Position numbers and translations under genes: made by a program
Assembly (NCBI GenBank): GCA_046351595.1
Contig: JAXLYE010000003.1
Coordinates: 1,178,001 to 1,242,000, forward strand
Reading direction: 5' to 3'
DNA length: 64,000 bases
Origin: JAXLYE01 sp046351595
GTDB taxonomy: Bacteria > Myxococcota_A > Polyangia > Palsa-1104 > JAEUJZ01
In this document: piece by piece, positions 49,614-59,010 of the stretch
Position numbering within the stretch: position 1 is the stretch's first letter
How the letters are laid out: the number at the start of each line of letters is the position of its first letter
Notes under the pieces: model-generated
Database searches by the model: none
What the model was told of the DNA's origin: nothing
Seen by the model: the letters and a program-made list of their open reading frames with translations, nothing else

Positions 49614-50977
49614 TCCGGGACCTCCTCGAGCGCCTCCAGGTCGTCGAGGCGCTCGGCGCGGCGGATGACCGCGGTGCGGCCGCCGCTGCCGATGAGGACC
49701 ACGGCCGGGCGCAGCGTGATGAACTGCATCCACTGCGTGACGTTGTAGGCGCCGACGTGGCGGAACACGACGCGGTCGCCGACCCCGAGCGGCGGCAGCT
49801 CGACCGAGTCGCGCAGCACGTCGATGTTCATGCACAGCGGCCCGTAAAGGACCGTCGGCTCCGGCGTCCCGGGCACGTCCTGCGCGGGCACCACCTCGTG
49901 CTTGTACCAGAACGCGGTGAACAAGAGGTTCACGCCGGCATCGACCACCAGCGCGCGCCGCCCGTCGGGGAGGCGCTTGGTCGCGACCACGCTCGAGATC
50001 AGCGAGCCGGCGTCATCGACCAGCGCGCGCCCGGTCTCGAGCACCAGGGTCGGCAGCTCCTGCGGCGCGTAGTCCAGGCGCGCCAGCTCGTTGCAGATGG
50101 CGTCGGCGTAGCGCTCGGGCGTGGGCGTCGCCTGCTCACCGGCCAGGTACTGCTCGCGCAGCGTATTGCTGGAGGCGAAGCCGCCGCCCAGATCGATGAA
50201 CGAGAGCTTGAGCCCGCGCTCGCGCCGCAGATCGTTGGCGAGATCGACGAGCTTGGCCGCGGCGAGGCCGTAGGCGACCGGCGACAGGATGAACGTGCCG
50301 ATGTGGCAGTGCAGCCCGACGAGATCGAGCTTGCCGCCGCTCAAGATGCGGTCCGCGGCCTCGCGCGCCTGACCGGTCTCCAGGTTCAGGCCGAAGCGGC
50401 TCCACGCCGGCAGGCCCTCGACCGCCAGGTTCACGCGGATGGCGACGCGCGGGCGCTGCGGCAGCGCGAGCTTGTCGGCGAGGCGCTCCAGGCGCACCAG
50501 CTCGTCGAAGTTGTCGATGTGCAAAGGCGCGCCGCCGCGGATCGCCTGCTCGAGCGCGGCGTCCGGCTTATACGGCCCGTTGAAGTGGATGTGATCGGCG
50601 CTGACGCCGGTGCGCAGCGCCTTGTCGAACTCCATCGGCGAGACCACCTCGGCGAAGGCGCCCTCGCGGTGCAGCACGCGGCAGATGGCCTGCAGATAAT
50701 TCGTTTTATACGACCAGGCCAGGCGCACCTTGGGGTAGCGGCGGGCGAAGGCCTGGTAGACGCCGCGGTACTTCTGCACCAGCGTGCGCTCGGAGAACAC
50801 GAACAGCGGCGAGCCGTAGCGCGCGACCAGGTCCGCGACCGGGACGTCGTCGATGTGCGTCTGCGGTCGGCTCTGCACCGCGCGGCCGAACTTGTTCATC
50901 AGGCCCATCTGGTGCCGCAGGAGCACCGGGCGCTCATAGATCGGCAGCTCCTTCGGGTCGTTCGCGAGGGCGTTCAT
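49601..50977 (-). CDS. Fold-III PLP decarboxylase (diaminopimelate/ornithine decarboxylase-like)
   Basis: This 458-residue protein decarboxylates a basic or diamino acid. Landmarks are the PLP Lys in AWSYKTN (K91), EVVSPMEFDKAL, GLHCHIGT, DLGGGF, ETGRALV and the catalytic Cys region YGPLCMNID. It resembles LysA but also relatives in natural-product clusters. Its ATG overlaps the stop of the ATP-grasp gene (ATGA). Context with an ATP-grasp ligase and a PqqD-like protein argues for a dedicated small-molecule pathway rather than lysine synthesis. The exact substrate is not predictable. Confidence 0.82.
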   Translation of the reverse strand: MNALANDPKELPIYERPVLLRHQMGLMNKFGRAVQSRPQTHIDDVPVADLVARYGSPLFVFSERTLVQKYRGVYQAFARRYPKVRLAWSYKTNYLQAICRVLHREGAFAEVVSPMEFDKALRTGVSADHIHFNGPYKPDAALEQAIRGGAPLHIDNFDELVRLERLADKLALPQRPRVAIRVNLAVEGLPAWSRFGLNLETGQAREAADRILSGGKLDLVGLHCHIGTFILSPVAYGLAAAKLVDLANDLRRERGLKLSFIDLGGGFASSNTLREQYLAGEQATPTPERYADAICNELARLDYAPQELPTLVLETGRALVDDAGSLISSVVATKRLPDGRRALVVDAGVNLLFTAFWYKHEVVPAQDVPGTPEPTVLYGPLCMNIDVLRDSVELPPLGVGDRVVFRHVGAYNVTQWMQFITLRPAVVLIGSGGRTAVIRRAERLDDLEALEEVPEWLR

Positions 50978-52218
50978 GGGCTGGCTCCTTCATCGGGGCG
51001 CGGGGTGGCGGTGGCGCTGCCGCGGGCGGCGCGGCTCTTGGTGGCGGCGCGCTTGCGTGCGGTCGGGGTCTTGGGGTCGGGCGCGGGCGCTGCGTCCGGC
51101 GAGACCACCGGCTCGACGGCTCGCTCGACGACGGGGGCGCTCACGGGCGCGGGCGCGGCGGCGGCGACCGGGCGCGCGAGCTCGCCGAAGGTCAGGATGC
51201 GCTGCAGGTCTTCCATGCGCGCGATCTGATCCAGCGAGATGCGCACGAACACGGTGCCGACCGCGTAGTCCGGCATCGGCGTGAGCGGCCGGCCCATCGC
51301 CAGCTCGACGACGGCGCGCGGCAGGTTGAGGCCCGCGGCGGGCGCCAGGTACACCCACGCCGGGAAGCGCGGGTTGATCTCGATCAGGTGGTAGTTCGAG
51401 CGGCTGTCGCGGATCAGCTCGAGCTCACACGGCCCGCGCCAGCCCGTCGCTGCCATGAACGCGCGCGTGTGCTCGATCAGCGCCTCGTCCTTGATGGTGA
51501 CGCCGGCCCAGCCCTTGCCCTTGTCGGTGAGCATCAGCTTCTTCATCGCCACCGCGCCGACCAGGCCGCCCTCGCCGTCACCGACCGCGACGACGTTGAC
51601 CTCGTCGCCCTTGACCAGCGTCTGGACCACGACCGGCACGCCCCACTGCGCCACCACCTTGTGGAACGCGGCCACCGCCTCGTCGAGGTTGTGGGCCAGC
51701 GTGGCGCCGTAGAAGACGCCCTTGACGAAGAACGGATAGGGTACGCGGTGGTGCACGTGCGCGAGCTCGGCGACAGTGGTGACGACCGCGGTCGCGGGCA
51801 CCGGCAGCCCGGTGCGGGCGCCGAGCGCGGCGAGCTGGCCCTTGCCGCGCAGCTCGAGCTGCTCGCGCGTCGGCAAAAACGTCGCGATGCCGAGCGAGAG
51901 CAGGCGCGGCGCCGCATCGATGAAGCCGGGCAGCTCGGCGTCGAGCGTCGGCACGATCGCGTCCAGGCCGACCTGCTCGTGGATGTACGCCAGCCGATCG
52001 AGCAGCGCGGTCGAGCCCTGCGACGGATACGGCATGAGGTACACGTTCTGCGCGAGCCCCTCGGCGTAGATGCCGGGATCGAGCGCGTCGTAGCCCAGGC
52101 CGCAGAGGTGCGCGTCCGGGTAGGCGTCGCGCAGCGCCCGCAGCACCGCGACGCCGGGCGCCGGGTTGTCGGTGGCGTTGAGGCCCGTGACCGCGAGGGT
52201 GAGCGGCCGCCGCTTCAT
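50974..52218 (-). CDS. ATP-grasp ligase (carbamoyl-phosphate-synthase-like)
   Basis: The 414-residue protein has the ATP-grasp pattern: an N-terminal Rossmann-like part (TGLNATDNPAPGVAVLRAL), the Lys in PFFVKGVFYGA, the V-V-Q-T-L-V-K-G-D-E segment, ELELIRDSRSNYHLIEINPRFPAW with the metal-binding E-x-N, and a Pro/Ala-rich C-terminal tail. Such enzymes join a carboxylate to an amine or thiol through an acyl phosphate. The ATG overlaps the stop of the PqqD-like gene (ATGA). No CarA-type glutaminase is nearby. Confidence 0.8.
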   Translation of the reverse strand: MKRRPLTLAVTGLNATDNPAPGVAVLRALRDAYPDAHLCGLGYDALDPGIYAEGLAQNVYLMPYPSQGSTALLDRLAYIHEQVGLDAIVPTLDAELPGFIDAAPRLLSLGIATFLPTREQLELRGKGQLAALGARTGLPVPATAVVTTVAELAHVHHRVPYPFFVKGVFYGATLAHNLDEAVAAFHKVVAQWGVPVVVQTLVKGDEVNVVAVGDGEGGLVGAVAMKKLMLTDKGKGWAGVTIKDEALIEHTRAFMAATGWRGPCELELIRDSRSNYHLIEINPRFPAWVYLAPAAGLNLPRAVVELAMGRPLTPMPDYAVGTVFVRISLDQIARMEDLQRILTFGELARPVAAAAPAPVSAPVVERAVEPVVSPDAAPAPDPKTPTARKRAATKSRAARGSATATPRPDEGASP

Positions 52219-52577
52219 GGCGCACCGTCCGTCGCCGCAGGCTCGTTCCGGGGCGCGGACTCATTTCGCGGCGCGGGCTGGCCGCGATCGCGCTCTGCTC
52301 CAGATCCGTCCTCGAGCGAGAAGTCCGCGGGCAGCAGGCCCTGGTGGATGAGCAGGCGCGTAAACTCGCCGAGATCGGTTTCGAGATCCGTGCTCGCGCT
52401 GATCTGGTACTGCCTGCGCAGGCGATCGATCAGCTCGGCGCGGGTGAGCTTCTCGCGCAGTCCCTGCAGGATGGTCAGCCCGGTGCGGTTCACCGTGAAG
52501 GTCCCGCCCGAGTACGGATCGAACACGAACCCGGTCTCGCTGATCGCGAGCTCCTGGAGGCGGTGTGGCGTCGACAT
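52215..52577 (-). CDS. PqqD-like peptide-recognition protein
   Basis: This 120-residue protein has the PqqD winged-helix pattern at 1-85: ETGFVFDPYSGGTFTVNRTGLTILQGL, then LTRAELIDRLRRQYQ and LETDLGEFTRLLIHQGLL. A charged, repetitive tail follows (PAPRNESAPRNEPA). PqqD domains bind leader peptides or act as carriers in peptide-modifying systems. AAGGAG lies eight bases before the ATG. It is translationally coupled to the ATP-grasp gene. No precursor peptide is identified. Confidence 0.7.
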   Translation of the reverse strand: MSTPHRLQELAISETGFVFDPYSGGTFTVNRTGLTILQGLREKLTRAELIDRLRRQYQISASTDLETDLGEFTRLLIHQGLLPADFSLEDGSGAERDRGQPAPRNESAPRNEPAATDGAP

Positions 52578-52579
52578 AG

Positions 52580-53881
52580 TCAGAGCTCCTTGCTCAGGCT
52601 GAAGGTCAGGTAGTGGGCCTCGCTGTTGATCGCCGCGGACGTGGCGTCGGCCTCGCGGAACAGGTGGTCCCAGGCGTAGCCCAGGGCGAGCGAGAAGCCG
52701 CGCCCGGGGCGCAGGCCGAAGCCGGCGAGCAGGCCGTAGGAGACGCGCTCGGGCCCGTTGTAGGCGAGCGCGAAGTCGAGGTAGACCGGGCGCCGCTCGG
52801 AGCCGTACTTGCCGCCGAGGAAGGCGCTGAAGCGGCGGCGCTCCCAGGCCGCGGTCAGCGCGACGTTCTGGTTGAACTCGTGGTACGGCTGGCTCGAGCC
52901 CTGCGCCACCTGCAGGCTGCCGGCCGGGCGGAGCGAGAAGCCGGCGGGCAGCGGGAAGCGCCACGACAGCTCGGCCCGCAGGATCGACAGCGTCGGATAG
53001 AAGCTCCACGCCACGGCCGCGACGCCGTCGCCGAAGGGGCTGATGCGGCCGCTCACGCCGACGTGGTGCGAGGTCTGCGCGTAGTCCGAGACGCCGCTCT
53101 GCACCGCGATCGGCGCGTTGAGGGCTCCGTACAAGATCGCGTAGTGGGCGGTGAGGCCGGCGGTGCGGGTGGCGTAGCCGACGTGCGCGAACACGTCGTG
53201 CTGCAGCCACGCCGGGCTCTGGGCGGTGGCGCTGGTGAAGTACGAGAAGCGATACGCGGCGCTGAGCAGCCAGCGCTCCTTGAGCCACACGTCGAGGCCG
53301 ATCAGCGTCGCGGAGGTCAGGTTGCGCAGCGGGTGGTTCTTGTAGATGTACAGCCCCTGCACGAGCTGCGGCGTGAAGAGCGCCGTCCGCGGCGGCGGGC
53401 ACGCGCGCAGCCCGTCCGCCGCGCGCGTCGAGCCCGGGTCCTGCGCAAGGAGCGAAACGAACAGCGGGCGCGCTTCCTCACAACGGCCGCTGCGCTGCCA
53501 CGTCCACGCCAGGCCGAGCGTCGCCTCGCCGCTCGGATCCCCGAGGGAGCGCGCGCGCAGGTAGTGGCGCTCTGCGAGCGGGAAGCGGCCGGCCTGGAAC
53601 GCGTCCCAGCCCGCGAGCAGCTCGGACTCGGCGGGGCTGGGCGGCGGTGCCGGGTCTGCGATCGGCGCGGCAGCGGGCGGCTCGGCGGCCGGCGCTCGAT
53701 CTGCGATCGGCGCGCTGCTCTCTTCCGCCGAAGCGACCGCGCCGGTGCTGATCGACAGGGCAACAAGCAGGCGGGCCAGCCGACGCTGCGCTGCGCGGAT
53801 CGCGGGATCCGTTATGAGGCGATGGGTGCACAAAGGACGCTCGCAACCGGTAAGTGGCGGCGCCTGCTCTGTGCGGCTCAC
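52580..53881 (-). CDS. TPR plus beta-barrel outer-membrane protein
   Basis: The product is up to 433 residues long. A signal-like segment (RLARLLVALSISTGAVASA) is followed by a Pro/Ala linker and a TPR-like unit (LLAGWDAFQAGRFPLAERHYLRARSLG). Residues from about 190 form a barrel of alternating aromatic strands ending in F (HYLTFSLSKEL). The architecture recalls YaiO-like outer-membrane proteins. The start is unsure: a GTG at 53881 is the only in-frame choice that includes the signal, and it has no good ribosome site. First gene of the minus-strand run. Confidence 0.7.
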   Translation of the reverse strand: MSRTEQAPPLTGCERPLCTHRLITDPAIRAAQRRLARLLVALSISTGAVASAEESSAPIADRAPAAEPPAAAPIADPAPPPSPAESELLAGWDAFQAGRFPLAERHYLRARSLGDPSGEATLGLAWTWQRSGRCEEARPLFVSLLAQDPGSTRAADGLRACPPPRTALFTPQLVQGLYIYKNHPLRNLTSATLIGLDVWLKERWLLSAAYRFSYFTSATAQSPAWLQHDVFAHVGYATRTAGLTAHYAILYGALNAPIAVQSGVSDYAQTSHHVGVSGRISPFGDGVAAVAWSFYPTLSILRAELSWRFPLPAGFSLRPAGSLQVAQGSSQPYHEFNQNVALTAAWERRRFSAFLGGKYGSERRPVYLDFALAYNGPERVSYGLLAGFGLRPGRGFSLALGYAWDHLFREADATSAAINSEAHYLTFSLSKEL

Positions 53882-54054
53882 CTTTTTATCGGGGAATTTC
53901 CGGAGCTCGTGGCGCGATCCTCCGGGCTCCGCGCAGGCTCCACGTGCGCATTACGCGAGCGAACGCACGCTCGAGCGGAGAGGGCGCGGGCAGGCGGGCG
54001 TGTGCGGGCGCTGCGTTCAGCGCGCTCGGAACACGCCGATCGCTGCGAGCGCGG
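53882..54054. other. Gap upstream of the minus-strand PqqD/ATP-grasp gene run
   Basis: This 173-bp stretch should hold the promoter of the outer-membrane protein gene and its followers. It has a locally AT-rich patch (CCTTTTTATCGGGG at 53881). No clear promoter pair, operator or terminator is identified, and I could not find a short precursor peptide gene with a ribosome site. Confidence 0.35.
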
Positions 54055-55074
54055 CTACCGGGGCAGCCGGTAGACCGAGTCGATGTCGGTGAAGTAGACG
54101 TTGCCGCCGCTGACGAGGAGCGAGCCGGTGGCGTGGCCGCCGATGTCGACGGTCTCGACCTCGCCGCCGGCCTTGGGGATCTTGACCAGGACGGTGTCCT
54201 GCTGCGGGCTGTCGAAGAAGTACAGGTGCGTGTCCGACTGCGCGATCTGCTTCACGCTGGTGCCGCGCGGCGACAGCGGCGTCACCGTGCCGCCGGCCTT
54301 GGGCATCCGCGCCAGCACGTAGCGCCCGACGGTCGACTCCTCGTGGAAGAAGTACAGGTACTGGGCGTCGGCGAGCAGGCGGATGGCGGCGACCCGATCC
54401 TGCTTGGGCAGCACGGTCTTGACCTCGCTGCCCTCTTTGTAGATGCGCAGGATCTCCTGGCCGCCGACGAAGTACAGCCAGCCCTCGTCGAGCGTCAGGC
54501 CGTGGATGGCGTCGCGCCCCGAGATCAGCGTCTGCGTCGGGCCGCCGGCCTTGGGCGCGCGCACGATGAAGCCCGGCGTGTCGCGGCGGAAGGTCGCGAC
54601 GTAGACGTGGGTGCCGTCGATCGTCAGCTCGCGCGGGCCCTGCGGCAGCTCGCGCAGCACGACCTGCGGCGGGCCTCCGGTCTTGGCCACGCGCATCACG
54701 CTCGGCTGGTTGGCGTTGGTCCAGTACACGTGCGAGCCGTCGCAGGCGATGCCGCCCGAGGGGACGAAGTCGCCGCGCGCCAGGATCTCGGACGGGCCGC
54801 CGGTGACGGGCACGCGGCGGATGGCGTTGTCCGGGGCGCGCTGGAAGCCGCCGGTCATGTAGTAGACGTACTCGCCGTCGGTGGCGAGCGGACCCGGGTG
54901 ATCCTGCGCGGTGGCCAGGCGGGTCGCGCGGTGCCAGCCCGGATCACGCGGCTGCGGCTGTGGCTGCGGTCGGGCCTGTCCTTGTCCGCTGCCCCGGCCC
55001 CCGAGCCCCCACACCGCGGCGCCGACGCCGACGAGCCCGGCGGCAACGGTCAAGAGGATTTTGTTCAGCGACAT
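54055..55074 (-). CDS. Membrane-anchored beta-propeller-like protein
   Basis: This 339-residue protein has an N-terminal membrane anchor (ILLTVAAGLVGVGAAVWGLGG), a Gln/Pro linker and at least six repeats. Each repeat has a D-x-x-Y-V-Y-x-x strand and an I-x-R-V-P-K-x-G-G-P turn, the pattern of six- or seven-bladed propellers abundant in myxobacteria (DUF5050-like). Function unknown. It is monocistronic. Confidence 0.75.
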   Translation of the reverse strand: MSLNKILLTVAAGLVGVGAAVWGLGGRGSGQGQARPQPQPQPRDPGWHRATRLATAQDHPGPLATDGEYVYYMTGGFQRAPDNAIRRVPVTGGPSEILARGDFVPSGGIACDGSHVYWTNANQPSVMRVAKTGGPPQVVLRELPQGPRELTIDGTHVYVATFRRDTPGFIVRAPKAGGPTQTLISGRDAIHGLTLDEGWLYFVGGQEILRIYKEGSEVKTVLPKQDRVAAIRLLADAQYLYFFHEESTVGRYVLARMPKAGGTVTPLSPRGTSVKQIAQSDTHLYFFDSPQQDTVLVKIPKAGGEVETVDIGGHATGSLLVSGGNVYFTDIDSVYRLPR

Positions 55075-55184
55075 CGAGCTCCTCCCTGCGCGCTCGCGGC
55101 CCAGCCTGGGCGCGCCTAGCCGAGTTTATCTCAGCCGCTCCCGTCGATGCGACAGGGTCGCGTCGGAGCCAACGCCGACAGCGC

Positions 55185-57125
55185 CTAGGCGCCGCTCGGC
55201 TCGCGCCGGTCCGTACCCGCCGGTCGTCTGGCCCCGTGGGCCATCACCAGCAGGATCGACACCGCGGCCGGCGTCACACCGGGGATGCGGCTGGCCTGGC
55301 CGATCGAGCGCGGGCGCTGCGCCGACAGCTTCTCGCGCACCTCGCGCGACAGGCCGGGCACCGCGCTGAAGTCGAGGTCCGGCGGCAGCGCCGTCTCCTC
55401 GAGCTGGCGGAAGCGCCGCGCCTCGTCGAGCTGGCGCTCGAGGTAGCCCTCGTACTTGACCGCGGTCTCGATGCGCTCGCCGAGGCCTCGCTCGAGCGGC
55501 TCGTAGCCGAAGCGGGTGAGCAGCGCCGGGTAGCCCACCTCGGGCCGCCGCAGCAGCTCGAGCAGCGTGCTCGGTCGGCTGAGCCGCGCGGTCCCGAGCT
55601 CGTCGAGGCGCGCCTGCGTCGCGGCGTCCGGGACGAGCTGCACGCTGCGCAGCCGCGCGAGCTCGGCCGCGATCGCGTCGCGCCGCCGCACAAACGCCTG
55701 CCAGCGCGCATCGTCGACGAGCCCGAGCTCGCGCCCGAGCGGCATCACGCGCTCGTCGGCGTTGTCCTCGCGCAAGAGCAGCCGGTACTCGGCGCGCGAG
55801 GTCATCATGCGGTACGGCTCGTCGACGCCCTTGGTCGTCAGGTCGTCGACCATCACGCCGAGGTACGCCTGATCACGCCCGAGCACCAGCGCCCGGCCGT
55901 CGCCCGCAAGCTTGAGCGCGGCGTTGGCGCCGGCCCACAGGCCCTGCGCCGCCGCCTCCTCGTAGCCCGAGGTGCCGTTGATCTGGCCGGCCAGGTACAG
56001 CCCCGCCACGTGCCGCGCCTCCAGCGTCGGCAACAGCTGCGTCGGATCGCTGAAGTCGTACTCGACGGCGTAGCCGAAGCGCAGGAGCCGCGCCTTTTCG
56101 AGGCCGGGGATCGAGCGGATCAGCTGCAGCTGCACGTCGGCGGGCAGCGACGTCGAGATGCCGTTGGGGTAGACCTCGACGGTGTCCAGGCCCTCGGGCT
56201 CCAGGAAGATCTGGTGCCGCGGCTTGTCGGCGAAGCGCACCACCTTGTCCTCGATCGACGGGCAGTAGCGCGGGCCGACGCCGGTGATGCGGCCGGCGAA
56301 CAGCGGCGAGCGGTGCAGGCTGCCGAGGATGATCTCGTGCGTCGCCGCGGTGGTGTAGGTGATGAAGCACGGGCGCTGCTCGAGCGGCGGCGCCGGGCCG
56401 TCCTCGCAGAACACCGGCAGCGGCGCATCCCCCGGCTGCTCCTCGAGCGAGGCATGGTCGATGCTGCGCCCGTCGAGGCGGCAGGGCGTACCGGTCTTCA
56501 TGCGGCCGAGGCGGAAGCCGAGCTCGCGCAGGCTCGCGGACAGGCCGCGCGCCGGCGGCTCGCCCATGCGTCCGCCGTCGAGCTGCTGCTCGCCGACGTG
56601 CAGGCGGCCCATGAGGAACGTGCCCGTGGTGAGGATCACGGCGGCGCCGAAGTAGGCAACGCCCATGGTCGACAGCACCCCGACGATGCGCCGGGTCTGC
56701 AGGCCCGCCTCGTCGCTCGGCGCCGTGTCTTCGTACAAGAGCCGCTGCCCCTCGGCCTGCTGGATCTCGAGGCCGGGCTGCTGCTCGACGGCGCTGCGGA
56801 CGAAGCTGCGGTAGCGCGCCTTGTCGGCCTGCACGCGCGTGCTGCGCACGGCCGCGCCCTTGCTGGCGTTGAGGCGGCGGAACTGGATGCCGGTGGCGTC
56901 GGCGGCGCGCCCCATGACGCCGCCGAGCGCCTCGAGCTCGCGCACCAGGTGGCCCTTGCCGACGCCGCCGACCGCGGGGTTGCACGACATGTGGCCGATG
57001 GTGTCGAGGTTGCCCGAGAGCAGCAGCACACGGCGACCGAGCCGCGCCGCGGCCAGCGCCGCCTCACAGCCCGCGTGGCCGCCGCCGACCACGATGACGT
57101 CGTAGCGGACCGGGTACTCCAGCAT
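55185..57125 (-). CDS. mnmG: MnmG (GidA), tRNA U34 carboxymethylaminomethyl synthesis enzyme
   Basis: Works with MnmE to modify wobble uridine of tRNAs. The 646-residue protein has the FAD motif VVGGGHAGCEAA, SCNPAVGGVGKGHLVRE, the EALGG..MGRAADATGIQFR region, GTFLMG, TGTPCRLD and LAGQINGTSGYEEAAAQG. The C-terminal helical domain (PGVTPAAVSILL) is present. Length is normal. MnmE is not in this window. Confidence 0.95.
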   Translation of the reverse strand: MLEYPVRYDVIVVGGGHAGCEAALAAARLGRRVLLLSGNLDTIGHMSCNPAVGGVGKGHLVRELEALGGVMGRAADATGIQFRRLNASKGAAVRSTRVQADKARYRSFVRSAVEQQPGLEIQQAEGQRLLYEDTAPSDEAGLQTRRIVGVLSTMGVAYFGAAVILTTGTFLMGRLHVGEQQLDGGRMGEPPARGLSASLRELGFRLGRMKTGTPCRLDGRSIDHASLEEQPGDAPLPVFCEDGPAPPLEQRPCFITYTTAATHEIILGSLHRSPLFAGRITGVGPRYCPSIEDKVVRFADKPRHQIFLEPEGLDTVEVYPNGISTSLPADVQLQLIRSIPGLEKARLLRFGYAVEYDFSDPTQLLPTLEARHVAGLYLAGQINGTSGYEEAAAQGLWAGANAALKLAGDGRALVLGRDQAYLGVMVDDLTTKGVDEPYRMMTSRAEYRLLLREDNADERVMPLGRELGLVDDARWQAFVRRRDAIAAELARLRSVQLVPDAATQARLDELGTARLSRPSTLLELLRRPEVGYPALLTRFGYEPLERGLGERIETAVKYEGYLERQLDEARRFRQLEETALPPDLDFSAVPGLSREVREKLSAQRPRSIGQASRIPGVTPAAVSILLVMAHGARRPAGTDRREPSGA

Positions 57126-57458
57126 CGGCGCGCAGCCTTACGCGCGGCACCGCGCGGTGTCAACCTCCTCCCGCGAGCGCGCGCGTCGCCAGGCCGCGGA
57201 GGGTTCGGAGGGTGATGTGGATCTCGATCGGCGATCGCTGCCTGTCGCCCGCTGCTCGGGGACGCGGCGCCGACGGTCGCGAGGCGCGTCGCCCCGGTGC
57301 GGTAAGATCACGGCTCGGATCCGCCTCAAGCATCCGACCCGAGATCGGGCGTGCCGCCGGCCTGTGTCTGGCGTGGCGGCGGGCCGAGCGCAGGGCTCAT
57401 GGGGGAGCTCCGCGCCGCGTTGATGCAAAAGAGCGCGATCCGCAACAAGGAGTACTCG
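57126..57458. other. Divergent region upstream of mnmG and the FG-GAP gene
   Basis: This 333-bp gap contains the start region of both divergent genes. A TAAGAT box near 57303 could be a weak -10 element for the + strand. AAGGAG at 57447-57452 is the ribosome site of the FG-GAP gene. No small gene is supported. Confidence 0.4.
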
Positions 57459-58919
57459 ATGCTGACCTTTCGACGCCTGTTCCTTGCAGGAGGGGCCCTG
57501 CTCTGCGCAGCCGTCCTGGCCCACTGCGACAGCAACACCGCCTCGAACACCGACGGCGGCGCCGCCGACTCGGGCACGAGCTCGGATCTCTTGGCCGCCG
57601 CGCCCGTGCTCACCATGGTGAGCCCGAGCAGCGCCGCCAACACCGGCGGCACCCTGGTCACCCTGACCGGCCAGAACTTCCAGCCCGGCGCCACCGTCAC
57701 CTTCGCCGGCCTCGCCGCGACCAACGTCATGGTGGTCTCCAGCACCCAGATCACGTGCACGGTCCCGGCTAAGGCCGCGACCTGCGGCGCGGTGCCCGTC
57801 CAGGTCTCGAATCCCGACGGCAAGATGGTCGCGCGCACCGACGCGTTCTACTTCTCGTCGCCGATGCTCAGCTTCGCCGCGGTGAGCTCGCTGCCGATGG
57901 CGACCAACCCGCGCCAGGTCATCGCCGCGGATCTCAACAACGACACCAAGCTCGATCTCATCAGCGCCAACAGCGGCTCCGCCAACGTCACCGTGCGCCT
58001 GGGCAACGGCGACGGCACCTTCGGCGCGGTCGGCACCGTCGCCATCGGCGCCGGCACCAGCCCGTACGCGGTGGCCGCGGCGGACGTCAACGGCGACGGC
58101 AAGCTCGATCTGATCACGGCGAACAACAACAGCAACAACATCGCGGTGCGCATCGGCAACGGCGACGGCACCTTCACCACGCCGACGATGGCGCTGTTCA
58201 GCGCCGGGGCCGGGCCCTACGACCTGGCGATCGGGGATCTGAACGGCGACGGCAAGCGCGACGTCGTGGTGGTGAACAACGGCAGCAACAACGTCAGCTC
58301 GCTGCTCGGCAACGGCGACGGCACGTTCCAGGCGCAGATGACGACCACGCTGAACGGGACGCAGCCGACGGCGATCATCCTGGCTGACTTCAACAACGAC
58401 CAGAAGCTCGACTTCGGGACGGCGGAGGTGAACGGCAACTCGGTCACGGTGCGGCTGGGCAACGGCTCGGGCGGGTTCGGGCTGGGGGCCAATGTGATGG
58501 GCGTGAACGGGCCGATGGATCTGGTCGCGGCCGACTTCAACGCCGACTCGAAGCTCGACCTGGCCATCGCCAACAGCACCACCGGCACGGTCCGGCTCAG
58601 CCTGGGCAGCGGCGACGGGACGTTCGTCAACGCGGCGACGCCGGCGGTGAGCACCGGGGCCTCGAACCGCTCGATCGCGGTCGGTGACTTCAACAGCGAC
58701 GGCAAGCCGGATCTCGCGGTGACCAACGTCGCGACCAACAACGTCAGCATCCTGCTCAGCAACGGCGACGCGGCCTTCGCGGCGCAGCAGACCTTCCCGC
58801 TGGGCACGACGCCGAGCCACATCACGGTGGCGGATCTCAACAAGGACGGCCTGCCGGATCTTTTGGCTACGGATCAGGGCGCGGGCGCGGTGGTGGTGCG
58901 CCTGAACCAGTGCCAGTAG
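57459..58919 (+). CDS. FG-GAP/VCBS repeat protein with IPT/TIG domain
   Basis: The 486-residue exported protein has a signal ending LAHC (possible lipoprotein, although His before Cys is unusual), a Ser/Asp linker, an IPT/TIG Ig-like domain at about 45-135 (TMVSPSSAANTGGTLVTLTG), and seven Ca-binding FG-GAP repeats with loops such as DLNNDTKLD, DVNGDGKLD and DFNSDGKPD. It forms a beta-propeller on the cell surface; a ligand is unknown. The ATG at 57459 follows AAGGAG by six bases. Confidence 0.85.
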   Translation: MLTFRRLFLAGGALLCAAVLAHCDSNTASNTDGGAADSGTSSDLLAAAPVLTMVSPSSAANTGGTLVTLTGQNFQPGATVTFAGLAATNVMVVSSTQITCTVPAKAATCGAVPVQVSNPDGKMVARTDAFYFSSPMLSFAAVSSLPMATNPRQVIAADLNNDTKLDLISANSGSANVTVRLGNGDGTFGAVGTVAIGAGTSPYAVAAADVNGDGKLDLITANNNSNNIAVRIGNGDGTFTTPTMALFSAGAGPYDLAIGDLNGDGKRDVVVVNNGSNNVSSLLGNGDGTFQAQMTTTLNGTQPTAIILADFNNDQKLDFGTAEVNGNSVTVRLGNGSGGFGLGANVMGVNGPMDLVAADFNADSKLDLAIANSTTGTVRLSLGSGDGTFVNAATPAVSTGASNRSIAVGDFNSDGKPDLAVTNVATNNVSILLSNGDAAFAAQQTFPLGTTPSHITVADLNKDGLPDLLATDQGAGAVVVRLNQCQ

Positions 58920-59010
58920 GCGCCTCTCTCCGTCGGTAGGATCGCGGGCGGAGCGCTCGCGGCTCGCGCCGTGCGTGTCGGGTGAAGGCCCGGGCGCACG
59001 GCGCGGGCGC

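Noticed and set aside
49601..50977. Assignment as housekeeping lysA
   Set aside because: The domain is LysA-like, but coupling to ATP-grasp, PqqD-like and UT-M23 genes and an atypical N-terminus make a dedicated pathway more likely; substrate cannot be fixed from sequence.
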